Shown here: piece by piece, positions 36,025 to 44,789 of the stretch | Position numbering within the stretch: the first letter of the stretch is position 1 | How the letters are laid out: every line of letters starts with the position of its first letter | Source: an uncultured Oscillospiraceae bacterium | GTDB taxonomy: Bacteria; Bacillota; Clostridia; Oscillospirales; Acutalibacteraceae | Length of the DNA: 64,000 nucleotides | Assembly (NCBI GenBank): GCA_900549825.1 | Contig: URQB01000012.1 | Span: 1-64,000, forward strand | Direction of reading: 5' to 3' | Made by a program: the position numbers and the translations under genes | The notes under the pieces: generated by a model | What the model was told of the DNA's origin: nothing | Database searches by the model: none | Seen by the model: only the letters and a program-made list of their open reading frames with translations

Positions 36025-36675
36025 TTATGTTTCAGGCATAACCATTGCCTTTAATAGCACGCACAAATCAACATCCTGAAGAAAATCGTTGCCCTTTTGG
36101 ATATCTGAGAAAGATATCTGGGGTGATTGTTCCTCATTGCTGTATAATAGCGCGATCAGGGTCGCCTCCCGCTCCCCATATATTTGAAAACTGTTTGGCG
36201 ATTGAACCGCCTTCACAAACCGGTAAGAGCCTTTATGTTCCCCATATTTCCCTCCACTGTTTAATTCGATCGTCCAATGCGGGTTCTCCTTGCCATAAGA
36301 GAGCAAAGCAATAAGGCCAGTTGTGCTCTCAATGTTGGTATCCATCGTCTCCCGTTTCTCCACCAGCTGCCCCTTTTCATAAATTTCAAGCCATACATCC
36401 ACGAACTTGGGCGGCGCTTCACAATGATACCTCCAAAGATATTTGTCCGCATCCCGGTCCTCCGGCGTGGGAGAGTCAAAATGCTTCAGCCGGTCATACT
36501 CCTCGCTGGACAGGGGCTCCATCCGGATCGGAAACGATTGCACAACAGCCTGTTGCGTTGGCTCAGCAGAAGAGGAATCCGTGGGCACGATCGAAGGTTT
36601 TGGGGAACACGATGCAAACAGAAACATGGATAAAGCCGATAGCGACAATATTATTACAACAAGTTTCTTTTTCAA
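36025..36675 (-). CDS. putative lipoprotein
   Basis: A 216-residue protein with a type II signal peptide ending in the lipobox LFASC (Cys23), followed by a Ser/Pro/Thr/Gln-rich linker and a globular domain with DKYLWRYHC and a tail of mixed charge. I recognise no family. Translation starts at TTG 36675 with GGGGGAG 7 nt upstream. It lies first in the AT-rich island, directly downstream of the rplQ terminator, with its own promoter at 36788-36816. Confidence 0.7.
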   Translation of the reverse strand: MKKKLVVIILSLSALSMFLFASCSPKPSIVPTDSSSAEPTQQAVVQSFPIRMEPLSSEEYDRLKHFDSPTPEDRDADKYLWRYHCEAPPKFVDVWLEIYEKGQLVEKRETMDTNIESTTGLIALLSYGKENPHWTIELNSGGKYGEHKGSYRFVKAVQSPNSFQIYGEREATLIALLYSNEEQSPQISFSDIQKGNDFLQDVDLCVLLKAMVMPET

Positions 36676-36787
36676 AACGATTCTCCCCCTTTCCGATGCA
36701 AAGCATCAGAAGTATTCTAGATTTGGAGTGTCTCCTGTTGACAAGATAGAAAGTATTGATCAGATAAGTATCTTCATCTTTATTTTT

Positions 36788-36816
36788 ATTATATGTATAT
36801 AATATAAAATTGTAAA
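36788..36816 (-). promoter_or_regulatory. promoter of the lipoprotein gene
   Basis: TTTACA (36811-36816), 17 nt, TATAAT (36788-36793) on the minus strand, inside a very AT-rich stretch about 110 nt before the TTG start. Confidence 0.7.
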
Positions 36817-36892
36817 GATAAATATTAACCAATATTTGTAATGAAATTTTGCTGATGTCAACCATATATATTAACTATATGTCCATAAATAT

Positions 36893-36926
36893 AAAATACC
36901 GCAGACGAATAAATTCCGCCTGCGGC
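36893..36926 (-). terminator. terminator of the ribosomal superoperon
   Basis: CCGCAGACG (36899-36907) pairs with CGCCTGCGG (36917-36925) with one mismatch, followed on the minus strand by TATTTTAT. It lies 32 nt after the rplQ stop and marks the boundary between core and AT-rich island. Confidence 0.8.
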
Positions 36927-36957
36927 ATCTCTTTCTGCTATGCTGTTTTCGCTCGTC

Positions 36958-37299
36958 TCAGACCAGTTCGATGATGCACATCTCCGCTGCGTCGCCGCGG
37001 CGCGGGCCGGTCTTGATGATGCGGCAGTAGCCGCCGTTGACGTCGTTATATTTCGGGGCAATCTCGTCGAACAGCTTCTTGACCACGTCTTCCTTCGTGA
37101 CATACGCAAGCGCCATGCGCTTGGCATGCAGGGAGGGCTCCTTGGCGAGCGTAATCATCTTCTCCGCCATGGAGCGGACCTCTTTGGCCCTCGTGACAGT
37201 GGTCTCGATTTTGCCGTTCTCCAAGAGATAGGTCACCATCGCCCGAAGCATCGCCCTGCGATGATCCGTGGTCCTGCCAAGTTTCCTGGTACCGGGCAT
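36958..37299 (-). CDS. rplQ: 50S ribosomal protein L17
   Basis: Last gene of the superoperon. The N-terminal KLGRTTDHRRAMLRAMVTYLL and the GGYCRIIKTGPRRGDAAEMCIIEL end are standard for L17; 113 residues is normal. It starts 30 nt after rpoA. In many Firmicutes cobalt/energy-coupling transporter genes follow rplQ; here a terminator and an unrelated lipoprotein gene follow. Confidence 0.98.
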   Translation of the reverse strand: MPGTRKLGRTTDHRRAMLRAMVTYLLENGKIETTVTRAKEVRSMAEKMITLAKEPSLHAKRMALAYVTKEDVVKKLFDEIAPKYNDVNGGYCRIIKTGPRRGDAAEMCIIELV

Positions 37300-37329
37300 T
37301 CAAAATCACTCCTTTACCTCGTCGGTGTA

Positions 37330-38280
37330 CTACTCTTCGTCCTTGCGGAGGTCGAATCCGAGAGACTCCAGCTTGGCCACAACCTCGTCGAGCGACTTGC
37401 GGCCCAGGTTTCTCACCTTCATCATATCCTCTTCGGACTTGTTGATCAAATCCTCTACCGTGTTGATCCCCGCCCGTTTCAGGCAGTTGAAGGAACGCAC
37501 AGACAAGTCAAGTTCCTCAATGGTCATCTCCAGAACCTTTTCTTTGCCGTTGTCATCCTTGACGACCATAATCTCCGCATCGTAAGCCTCGTCGGAGAGG
37601 TCTACGAAGAGATTGAGATGCTCGTTGAGGATCTTGGCTCCCAGGGATACCGCCTCCTTTGCGGAGATGGTCCCGTTTGTCCACACCTCAAGCGTCAGCT
37701 TGTCGTAGTCGGTAATCTGGCCGACACGCGTATTCTCGACTGTGTAGTTCACTTTCAGCACGGGGGTATAGATAGAGTCCACAGCGATGACGCCGATGAC
37801 CGGCTGCATCTGCTGCTTGTTTCTTTCCGCCGGAACGTAACCGCGGCCGCGGTCAACTGTGAGCTCCATATTCAAATGAGCGTCCTGATCCAGCGAAGCA
37901 ATGTGAAGCTCGGGATTGAGAATTTCTACCTCGGAGTCTGTTTTGATGTTGCCCGCGGTAATCTCGCACTCACCGCTGCCCTCGATATAAACGGTCTTCG
38001 GACCGTCGCCGTGGATCTTCAGAATCACATTCTTCAGATTCAGGACGATCTCGGTAACGTCCTCCTTCACACCGGGGAGCGTGGAGAATTCATGCAGAAC
38101 GTTGTCAATTTTAACGGAGGTAATGGCATATCCCGGAAGTGAGGAGAGCAGGACGCGGCGCAGGCTGTTGCCAAGCGTCGTGCCATAGCCGCGCTCCAGC
38201 GGCTCCACGATGAATTTGCCATAGGTCCCGTCCGGCTTCAAATCGGTCGTTTCGATTCTGGGCTTTTCAATTTCAATCAT
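37330..38280 (-). CDS. rpoA: RNA polymerase alpha subunit
   Basis: 316 residues with the N-terminal assembly domain (ERGYGTTLGNSLRRVLLSSLPG, dimer interface), a short linker and the C-terminal domain that binds UP elements and activators (LDLSVRSFNCLKRAGINTVEDL, RNLGRKSLDEV). Located in its usual place between rpsD and rplQ, 78 nt after rpsD. Confidence 0.99.
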   Translation of the reverse strand: MIEIEKPRIETTDLKPDGTYGKFIVEPLERGYGTTLGNSLRRVLLSSLPGYAITSVKIDNVLHEFSTLPGVKEDVTEIVLNLKNVILKIHGDGPKTVYIEGSGECEITAGNIKTDSEVEILNPELHIASLDQDAHLNMELTVDRGRGYVPAERNKQQMQPVIGVIAVDSIYTPVLKVNYTVENTRVGQITDYDKLTLEVWTNGTISAKEAVSLGAKILNEHLNLFVDLSDEAYDAEIMVVKDDNGKEKVLEMTIEELDLSVRSFNCLKRAGINTVEDLINKSEEDMMKVRNLGRKSLDEVVAKLESLGFDLRKDEE

Positions 38281-38358
38281 TCAAAACCCTCCTTGTTAAA
38301 CTCAGGCGGCCGGCCTGCGGTATTGCGTTCCTCCAAAAAACAACCTCGTCAGGCTGCA

Positions 38359-38985
38359 TTATTTGGAGTAGAACTCGACGATGAGATGCTCTTCCACGGG
38401 AACAGCAATCTGATCGCGCTCCGGAAGGTTGACAACTTTCGCCTGCAGGGCTTCACGATCAAGGTCGAGCCACTGCGGGACGGGGCGGGAGGCATTCGCT
38501 TCGACGGTCGCCTTGATCTTCTCACTATCGCGGCTGGTCTGTTTGATCGTGATCACGTCGCCCGCGCGCAGGAGATAAGACGGGATGTTGACCTTTTTGC
38601 CATTGACCTGATAGTGGCCATGGTTGACGAGCTGACGGCCTTCCGCACGGGAAGAGGCCCAGCCCAGCAGGTAAACAACATTATCGAGCCTGCTCTCGCA
38701 GATGCGCAGCAGGTTTTCGCCCGTTACGCCCTGGCGGCGCTCCGCCATCTCGAAATATTTACGGAACTGGCTCTCCTGGATGCCGTAGTAACGGCGGGCC
38801 TGCTGCTTTGCGCGCAGCTGAAGGCCATATTCGGAAGTCTTCTTCCGGCTCTGGCCGTGCTGGCCCGGCGCATAGGAACGGCGCTCCACAGAGCACTTGT
38901 TCGTATAGCAGCGCTCGCCCTTGAGGAAGAGCTTCTTGCCCTCGCGGCGGCACAGCTTGCAAACCGGATCGGTATATCTTGACAT
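38359..38985 (-). CDS. rpsD: 30S ribosomal protein S4
   Basis: Primary 16S rRNA binder in 30S assembly, 208 residues. Four N-terminal cysteines (CKLC then a CYTNKC pair) make it the zinc-binding form, and the S4 RNA-binding domain (RLDNVVYLLGWASSRAEGRQLVNHGHY) is intact. It is part of the alpha-operon cluster, where S4 is the usual feedback regulator. Confidence 0.98.
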   Translation of the reverse strand: MSRYTDPVCKLCRREGKKLFLKGERCYTNKCSVERRSYAPGQHGQSRKKTSEYGLQLRAKQQARRYYGIQESQFRKYFEMAERRQGVTGENLLRICESRLDNVVYLLGWASSRAEGRQLVNHGHYQVNGKKVNIPSYLLRAGDVITIKQTSRDSEKIKATVEANASRPVPQWLDLDREALQAKVVNLPERDQIAVPVEEHLIVEFYSK

Positions 38986-39010
38986 AAGTTCGTTACACCT
39001 CCTGAATTGG

Positions 39011-39418
39011 TTATACGCGCCTTCTCTTCGGCGGGCGGCAGCCGTTGTGCGGGATCGGGGTGACGTCCTTGATCATGCTGACATCCAGCCCGGCAGTCTG
39101 CAGCGCACGGATAGCAGCCTCACGCCCGGAGCCCGGGCCCTTTACATAAACCTCAACCGTCTTCATTCCGTGCTCCATGGCAGCCTTGGCGGCCGTCTCA
39201 GCAGCGGTCTGTGCGGCAAAGGGGGTGGATTTTCTGGAACCGCGGAAACCCATTTCGCCCGCGCTTGCCCAGGATACCGCATTGCCCTGTGTATCCGTAA
39301 TGGTCACAATGGTATTGTTGAATGTGGACTGGATATGCGCCGCGCCGCGTTCGATATTTTTGCGCTCACGGCGTCTGCGCGTGGCAACGGTCTTTTTCCC
39401 GGAAGCTTTTGTAGCCAT
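39011..39418 (-). CDS. rpsK: 30S ribosomal protein S11
   Basis: 135 residues; the central AAHIQSTFNNTIVTITD and C-terminal DVTPIPHNGCRPPKRRRV motifs are typical of S11, which lines the platform near the E site. Gene order rpsM-rpsK-rpsD-rpoA is conserved. Confidence 0.98.
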   Translation of the reverse strand: MATKASGKKTVATRRRRERKNIERGAAHIQSTFNNTIVTITDTQGNAVSWASAGEMGFRGSRKSTPFAAQTAAETAAKAAMEHGMKTVEVYVKGPGSGREAAIRALQTAGLDVSMIKDVTPIPHNGCRPPKRRRV

Positions 39419-39433
39419 TCTATCCCTCCTAGC

Positions 39434-39802
39434 TTACTTCTTCTTGTTCGCGATCGTCTTCTTCGGGCCCTTGCGGGTACGGGCGTTCGTCTTGGAGCGC
39501 TGGCCCCTGACGGGCAAGCCCTTGCGATGCCGCACGCCGCGGTAGCAGCCGATTTCGATGAGCCTCTTGATATCGAAGGCCGTCTCACGGCGCAGGTCGC
39601 CCTCTACCTTGACGTTATGGTCGATATACTCACGAAGCTTGGAAACATCGTCTTCGCTCAGGTCCTTAACCCGGATATCCGGGTTCACGCCTGTGGCTTT
39701 GATGATGTCGCTGGCGGTCTTGCGGCCGATGCCGTAAATATAGGTCAAGCCGATTTCAATACGCTTGTCTCTCGGCAGGTCAACACCTGAAATACGCGCC
39801 AT
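39434..39802 (-). CDS. rpsM: 30S ribosomal protein S13
   Basis: 122 residues: MARISGVDLPRDKRIEIGLTYIYGIG at the N-terminus with the helix-hairpin-helix region, and the basic C-terminal RGQRSKTNARTRKGPKK tail that contacts P-site tRNA. It begins 46 nt after rpmJ. Confidence 0.98.
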   Translation of the reverse strand: MARISGVDLPRDKRIEIGLTYIYGIGRKTASDIIKATGVNPDIRVKDLSEDDVSKLREYIDHNVKVEGDLRRETAFDIKRLIEIGCYRGVRHRKGLPVRGQRSKTNARTRKGPKKTIANKKK

Positions 39803-39848
39803 TTGTCACTTGCACCTCCATAAGTGGTTTTTCCAGATCGGCCAGGGC

Positions 39849-39962
39849 TCAGCCCTGACGCTGCTTATGCTTGGGGTTCTCACAGATCACCATGACTTTC
39901 CCCTTGCGCTTGATGATCTTGCACTTTTCGCAAATTTTCTTAACAGAAGGCCTGACTTTCAT
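39849..39962 (-). CDS. rpmJ: 50S ribosomal protein L36
   Basis: A 37-residue zinc-ribbon protein with start MKVRPSVKKICEKCKI and ligands C-x2-C, then Cys and His near the end (ICENPKHKQRQG). It lies between infA and rpsM as usual. The single L36 is of the zinc-binding C+ type. Confidence 0.98.
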   Translation of the reverse strand: MKVRPSVKKICEKCKIIKRKGKVMVICENPKHKQRQG

Positions 39963-39974
39963 TCGATTACCTCC

Positions 39975-40193
39975 TTATTTGGAGCGCCATGTGATGCGCC
40001 CGCGGGTCAAATCATATGGTGACATCTCAACTGTCACCTTATCGCCCGGCAGGATGCGGATGAAATTCATGCGCAGCTTACCGGAAATATGGGCTAAAAT
40101 CTCGTGACCGCCCTCCAGCGCCACCTTAAAGGTCGCATTCGGAAGAGCTTCTGTCACGGTACCCTCAATCTCGATCATATCCTGTTTCGACAC
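39975..40193 (-). CDS. infA: translation initiation factor IF-1
   Basis: 72-residue OB-fold protein that binds the 30S A site during initiation. MSKQDMIEIEGTVTEALPN and HISGKLRMNFIRILPGDKV are nearly invariant. It is 12 nt upstream of rpmJ and 3 nt after the KOW gene. Confidence 0.98.
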   Translation of the reverse strand: MSKQDMIEIEGTVTEALPNATFKVALEGGHEILAHISGKLRMNFIRILPGDKVTVEMSPYDLTRGRITWRSK

Positions 40194-40196
40194 AGC

Positions 40197-40466
40197 TTAA
40201 CCTCCCTTTGTGACACGAACTGCGCCCGCTTCCTCGAGGTCGCGCAGCGCCCTGCGTAATGCACGATTGGTTTCCATCGATTGCATATCGAGGCGGCGAT
40301 TGGTCCCGGCCAGATGCAGCGGATTTTTCCGCTTCGGCCGCGTTAGCGGCCGGTGCTTCCCGTCGCACAGCAAGGGATAACCGTCTTCGATGCCGACTAC
40401 CGCCAAAAAAGTTCCCCCATCGCGCCCGGCTTTCGAGCGCACGATGTCTCCCACTTGAAACTCCAT
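40197..40466 (-). CDS. KOW-domain RNA-binding protein (L14e-like)
   Basis: 89 residues. The N-terminal KOW motif (FQVGDIVRSKAGRDGGTFLAVV) resembles archaeal L14e; a basic linker and a C-terminal helix (RALRRALRDLEEAGAVRV) follow. Small KOW proteins between map and infA are common in Clostridia and probably bind rRNA or the ribosome; the role is not established. It is tightly packed between map (11 nt) and infA (3 nt). Confidence 0.85.
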   Translation of the reverse strand: MEFQVGDIVRSKAGRDGGTFLAVVGIEDGYPLLCDGKHRPLTRPKRKNPLHLAGTNRRLDMQSMETNRALRRALRDLEEAGAVRVTKGG

Positions 40467-40477
40467 GCGGCCCCTCC

Positions 40478-41227
40478 CTACAATTGCGTCAGGATCTGGG
40501 GGCCGTCCGCCGTGATTGCCACGGTGTGCTCAAAGTGAGCGGAAAGCTTTCCATCGGCGGTTTTGACCGTCCAGCCGTCTGGCATCGTTTTGATCTGTGC
40601 AGTGCCCTGATTGATCATGGGCTCGATGGCTAGGGTCATACCTGGTAACAGGCGCACACCACGGCCCGGTGTGCCGAAATTGGGGACCGACGGATCCTCA
40701 TGAAGCTTAGCGCCCACGCCATGCCCGGTGTATTCCCGGACGATGCCGTAGCCGCGTTCCTCGCAATAGCGCTGCACCGCGCTGCCAATATCGCCGATTC
40801 TGCCGCCCGCGACCGCTGCGCGGATGCCTTCGTACAGGCTCTCGCGTGTCGTGTCGATCAGCCGCTGCGCCTCGGGGCTGATCTGCCCCGCTGCGAAAGT
40901 GGCGGCGTTGTCGCCGTTGAAGCCGTTAATGGCGGCTCCCAGGTCGATGCTGACGATATCACCCTCATGGATGACGCGTTCTTTGCTCGGAATGCCATGA
41001 ATCACTTCGTCATTTATGGATATGCACGCGGTGGCGGGGAAGCCGTAAAGATGCAGGAAATTGGGCGTCGCCCCCTGCTTTATGATATACGAATACGCAA
41101 TCCGGTCGATCTCCCCGGTTGTGACACCGGGTTTGACCGCCTCCCCCGCGAGCTGCAACGCTTCGGCGGAAATGCGGCATGCATCGCGCATGAGCGTCAG
41201 TTCCCGCCTGGTTTTGAGCACCACCAT
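40478..41227 (-). CDS. map: methionine aminopeptidase, type I
   Basis: Removes the initiator methionine. 249 residues; metal ligands lie in DLGAAINGFNGDNAATF (two Asp), GHGVGAKLHEDP (His), and two late Glu in IEPM and HFEHTV. It starts 2 nt after adk, so the two are translationally coupled. Confidence 0.98.
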   Translation of the reverse strand: MVVLKTRRELTLMRDACRISAEALQLAGEAVKPGVTTGEIDRIAYSYIIKQGATPNFLHLYGFPATACISINDEVIHGIPSKERVIHEGDIVSIDLGAAINGFNGDNAATFAAGQISPEAQRLIDTTRESLYEGIRAAVAGGRIGDIGSAVQRYCEERGYGIVREYTGHGVGAKLHEDPSVPNFGTPGRGVRLLPGMTLAIEPMINQGTAQIKTMPDGWTVKTADGKLSAHFEHTVAITADGPQILTQL

Positions 41228-41229
41228 GC

Positions 41230-41862
41230 TTAATCCTCCACTGCTTTGAGGGTCAGCGCGGAGGTGTGTTCCACCTCGTCCTGCCCCTCTACGATGCGAA
41301 GCTTTCCGGTCTTCGCATAGTAATCCTTGAGCGGCTCCGTCTGCTCATGATAGACGCGCAGGCGGTCAAGCACCGTATCCGGATGGTCGTCCTTGCGCTG
41401 CACGAGCTTGCCGCCGCACTGGTCGCAGACGCCCTCCTGGCCGGGCTGTTTATGCTCCAAATGGTAGGATGCGCCGCACTTCTCGCAGACCCGGCGGCCG
41501 GCAATACGGTCGGCAATCATCTCGTCAGGCACCTCGATATCGATCACTTTATCGATCTCAATGCCCATTGCGTCGAGCGCCTCAGCCTGCGGGATCGTGC
41601 GCGGAAAGCCATCCAGAATAAAACCGTTTTTACAATCGCTCTGCGCGAGGCGCTCCTGGATGATACCGATGACGATATGATCCGGGACAAGCTGCCCCGC
41701 GTCAATAAACGACTTTGCCTTCAGGCCCATCTCCGTGCCCTTTTTCAGGGCATCGCGGATGATATTGCCCGTAGAGACCGCGGGAATGGAATAATGCGTG
41801 GAGAGTATCTCCGCCTGCGTTCCCTTTCCCGCGCCCGGCGCGCCAAGAAGAATGAGTTTCAT
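41230..41862 (-). CDS. adk: adenylate kinase
   Basis: Converts ATP plus AMP to two ADP. The P-loop GAPGAGKGTQ is at residues 7-16; the LID domain carries CEKC and CDQC pairs, the zinc-stabilised form typical of Gram-positives. 210 residues, between secY and map as usual. Confidence 0.98.
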   Translation of the reverse strand: MKLILLGAPGAGKGTQAEILSTHYSIPAVSTGNIIRDALKKGTEMGLKAKSFIDAGQLVPDHIVIGIIQERLAQSDCKNGFILDGFPRTIPQAEALDAMGIEIDKVIDIEVPDEMIADRIAGRRVCEKCGASYHLEHKQPGQEGVCDQCGGKLVQRKDDHPDTVLDRLRVYHEQTEPLKDYYAKTGKLRIVEGQDEVEHTSALTLKAVED

Positions 41863-41883
41863 TTCTTTCTCCCTTCGCGAATC

Positions 41884-43230
41884 TTAGTCAAGGAAGCCCT
41901 TGTAGTGGCGCATCATCATCTGCGACTCAAGCTGTTTGACCGTCTCAAGCGCAACGCCGACCAGAATGATGATAGACGTGCCGCCCAGAGAAATGTTCAT
42001 CGGATGTTTCGCAAGCGATGTGATCTGAGAGAACAGAATCGGGAACAGCGCCACAACGCTCAGCAGCAGGGCGCCGAGCAATGTAATTCTTGACAGAATC
42101 CGGCTGATATAATCAGACGTGGGCTTGCCGGGACGAATGCCGGGGATCGCGCCGCTGTTCTTGCGGATGTTATTCGCCATCTCGACCGGATTGTACTGGA
42201 TCGTCGCATAGAAATAGGCGAAGCAGATGATGAGTACGAAATAGATCACCGCATAGAACGGGCTCTGTGCCTTGAAGAGATTGAAGAACGTTTCCCAGCC
42301 GCTGCCTGTTTTCACCGTCATAAACAGTTCAATGGTGGGAGGCAGGGAAAGGATGGAGCTGGCGAAGATGATCGGCATAACGCCGCTCATGTTGACTTTG
42401 ATCGGGATATGCGTGGACTGGCCGCCGTACATTTTGCGCCCGACCACGCGCTTTGCGTACTGCACGGGGATTCGTCGCTCCGAATTATCCATCCACACGA
42501 TGAATGCAATCATCAGCAGCACACACACCACGACGATCGGCACCAGCGCATAGTAAGCGCCGCCCTTCGAAATATAGCCGCGCTCCGGGTGGAACAGCTG
42601 GGTGACCATCGTCGGGATGCGGGAAACGATACCGGCAAACAGGATCAGGGAGATACCGTTGCCGATGCCCTTTTCGTTGATCTGCTCGCCAAGCCACATG
42701 ATCAGGGCTGTACCGGCGGTCAGCACAAGGATGATGATGATTGCCTGGAACACTGCCCAGCCGCCGGTAAAATCGGCGCCGCTGGCATTCTTGAGCAGGA
42801 AGTTCACGCCGTTGGTCTTCGTATTGCGAAGATAGAAGTAGTAAGCGGTGCTTTGCAGAAGGCCGAGCGCAACCGCCACATAACGGGTGATTGAAGCAAT
42901 CTTCTTGCGGCCCTCCTCGCCATCCTTGGAGAGCCTCTCCAAAGCCGGGATGGCCACGGTCAGCAGCTGCATGATAATGGAGCTGTTGATATACGGCGTG
43001 ATCGACATTGCGAAGATCGTGCCGTAGTTGAACGCGTCGCCGGTCATCATGCTCAGATAGTTCATGAAGTTACCGGCATTGGGATCGGCGATGATACCCG
43101 TGGCCCCGATATCCACAAAGGGAACCGGGATCGCGGCGCCGATCCGGAATACGAGGAGAATCAGCGCTGTAAACAGCATTTTCTTCCTCAGATCAGCAAT
43201 CTTCCACGCGTTGATAAAGGTTTGAAACAT
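41884..43230 (-). CDS. secY: SecY, protein translocase channel subunit
   Basis: Ten-segment membrane channel of the Sec translocon, 448 residues. Conserved PFVDIGATGI (plug region), MSITPYINSSIIMQLL, and the cytoplasmic C5 loop around NIRKNSGAIPGIRPGKPT are present. It starts 2 nt after rplO. Confidence 0.99.
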   Translation of the reverse strand: MFQTFINAWKIADLRKKMLFTALILLVFRIGAAIPVPFVDIGATGIIADPNAGNFMNYLSMMTGDAFNYGTIFAMSITPYINSSIIMQLLTVAIPALERLSKDGEEGRKKIASITRYVAVALGLLQSTAYYFYLRNTKTNGVNFLLKNASGADFTGGWAVFQAIIIILVLTAGTALIMWLGEQINEKGIGNGISLILFAGIVSRIPTMVTQLFHPERGYISKGGAYYALVPIVVVCVLLMIAFIVWMDNSERRIPVQYAKRVVGRKMYGGQSTHIPIKVNMSGVMPIIFASSILSLPPTIELFMTVKTGSGWETFFNLFKAQSPFYAVIYFVLIICFAYFYATIQYNPVEMANNIRKNSGAIPGIRPGKPTSDYISRILSRITLLGALLLSVVALFPILFSQITSLAKHPMNISLGGTSIIILVGVALETVKQLESQMMMRHYKGFLD

Positions 43231-43231
43231 G

Positions 43232-43675
43232 TCAGATCACCTCGGCCTTTCCGCCGGCCGCCTCGATCTTCTGTTTCGCGGCCTCTGAGTAAGCATTTAC
43301 CTGGACGGTAAGTTTTTTGCTGATCTCGCCGTTTCCTAAGATTTTCACGCCGTCGAGCACCTTCTTGACAAGGCCCTTTTCGATCAGCGCGTCAATGTCA
43401 ACCACCGCACCGTCTTCAAAAGACTGATCAAGCGCGGAAACATTTACAATAGAGAACTCTTTGCCAAAAATATTGACAAAGCCCCTCTTCGGCACACGCC
43501 TCTGCAGCGGCATCTGGCCGCCTTCAAAACCGGGGCGCATCCCGCGGCCCGCACGGGCCTTCTGGCCCTTGTGGCCCTTACCAGCCGTTTTGCCCTGACC
43601 CGATCCTGCACCTCTGCCGATCCGCTTGACCTCCTTTTTGGAGCCCGCGGCCGGTGAAAGTTCGTGCAACTTCAT
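43232..43675 (-). CDS. rplO: 50S ribosomal protein L15
   Basis: 147 residues; the Gly/Arg/Lys-rich N-terminal extension (RIGRGAGSGQGKTAGKGHKGQKAR) is the L15 signature. It follows rpmD by 18 nt. Confidence 0.98.
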   Translation of the reverse strand: MKLHELSPAAGSKKEVKRIGRGAGSGQGKTAGKGHKGQKARAGRGMRPGFEGGQMPLQRRVPKRGFVNIFGKEFSIVNVSALDQSFEDGAVVDIDALIEKGLVKKVLDGVKILGNGEISKKLTVQVNAYSEAAKQKIEAAGGKAEVI

Positions 43676-43693
43676 TTATTCGCACCTCCTTGC

Positions 43694-43873
43694 TTACGCT
43701 TCGGTTACCTCGATAAGGTGGATGATCTTTTTCACCTTACCCTGCGTCTGGGGATTATCCGGCTGAACGGATACGTCCCCGATCTTACGAAGACCAAGTG
43801 CATGGGCGGTGGCAATCTGATCCTTCTTGCTGCCGATCAGGCTCTTGACAAGCTTTACCTTGACGTCTGCCAT
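43694..43873 (-). CDS. rpmD: 50S ribosomal protein L30
   Basis: 59 residues with KLVKSLIGSKKDQIATAHALGLRK. A GTG at 43882 abuts the Shine-Dalgarno; GGAGG is 9 nt from ATG 43873, which is chosen. Confidence 0.96.
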   Translation of the reverse strand: MADVKVKLVKSLIGSKKDQIATAHALGLRKIGDVSVQPDNPQTQGKVKKIIHLIEVTEA

Positions 43874-43887
43874 TTTATCCACCCTCC

Positions 43888-44388
43888 TTAACCTAGAATT
43901 TGTCTGGCCGACTTACCGCGGATCGCCGCAACTTCGTCGACATTACGCAGCTTCGAGAGACCGTCGATGGTCGCTCTGACTACATTGCAGGGGTTATTGG
44001 AACGGAGGGCCTTGGAGCGGATGTCCTTGATGCCGACCGTCTCAACGACCGCACGCACGGGGCCGCCGGCGATAACGCCGGTACCGGGAGCGGCAGGCTT
44101 GAGCAGCACGACGCCTGCGCCGAATTTACCGGTGATCTCATGGGGAATCGTCGTTCCCTTGAGCGCTACCTTGATCATGTTCTTTTTCGCATCCTCAATG
44201 CCCTTGCGGATCGCGTCCGGGACTTCGCCCGATTTCCCAAGGCCGAAGCCGACAGAGCCGTTGCCGTCGCCGACGACGACGAGCGCCGCGAACTTGAAGA
44301 TCCGACCGCCCTTAACGGTTTTGGATACGCGGTTGATGGCAACTACGCGCTCCTGGAGTTCCGTAGCCGATGCGTCAATCTTAGCCAA
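43888..44388 (-). CDS. rpsE: 30S ribosomal protein S5
   Basis: 166 residues: ELQERVVAINRVSKTVKGGR (double-stranded RNA-binding part) and the C-terminal GIKDIRSKALRSNNPCNVVRAT region. Involved in decoding accuracy. It sits between rplR and rpmD. Confidence 0.98.
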   Translation of the reverse strand: MAKIDASATELQERVVAINRVSKTVKGGRIFKFAALVVVGDGNGSVGFGLGKSGEVPDAIRKGIEDAKKNMIKVALKGTTIPHEITGKFGAGVVLLKPAAPGTGVIAGGPVRAVVETVGIKDIRSKALRSNNPCNVVRATIDGLSKLRNVDEVAAIRGKSARQILG

Positions 44389-44405
44389 AAGTATTCCTCC
44401 TTCGT

Positions 44406-44765
44406 TTAGAACTTGAGGCCGCCCTCACGGGCGCCTTCGGCCAGTTCTTTCACACGGCCGTGGTAGATATAGCCGCCGCGGTCAAAAACGACCTTCGTGA
44501 TATCCTTTTCAGCGGCGCGCTTCGCGAGCAGTTCGCCCACCTTGCGGGCCGCGCTCATATTTCCGCCGTATTCCTCAAAATCCTTTTCCACAGTCGAAGC
44601 GGATACAAGGGTAACGCCCTTGTCGTCGTCGATTAACTGAGCGTAGATATTCTGCAGGGAGCGGAATACGTTAAGACGCGGGCACGCTGCGGTGCCGGAA
44701 ATCTTGCCGCGCACTCTCTTGTGGCGGGTCTGACGCGCCTTATTGCTGTCAGGTCTGTTCACCAT
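44406..44765 (-). CDS. rplR: 50S ribosomal protein L18
   Basis: 119 residues that bind 5S rRNA. RHKRVRGKISGTAACPRLNVFRS and the late VVFDRGGYIYHGRVKELAEGAREGG are standard. Located between rplF and rpsE. Confidence 0.98.
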   Translation of the reverse strand: MVNRPDSNKARQTRHKRVRGKISGTAACPRLNVFRSLQNIYAQLIDDDKGVTLVSASTVEKDFEEYGGNMSAARKVGELLAKRAAEKDITKVVFDRGGYIYHGRVKELAEGAREGGLKF

Positions 44766-44789
44766 TTCGTTTCACTCCTTCGATTCAGA

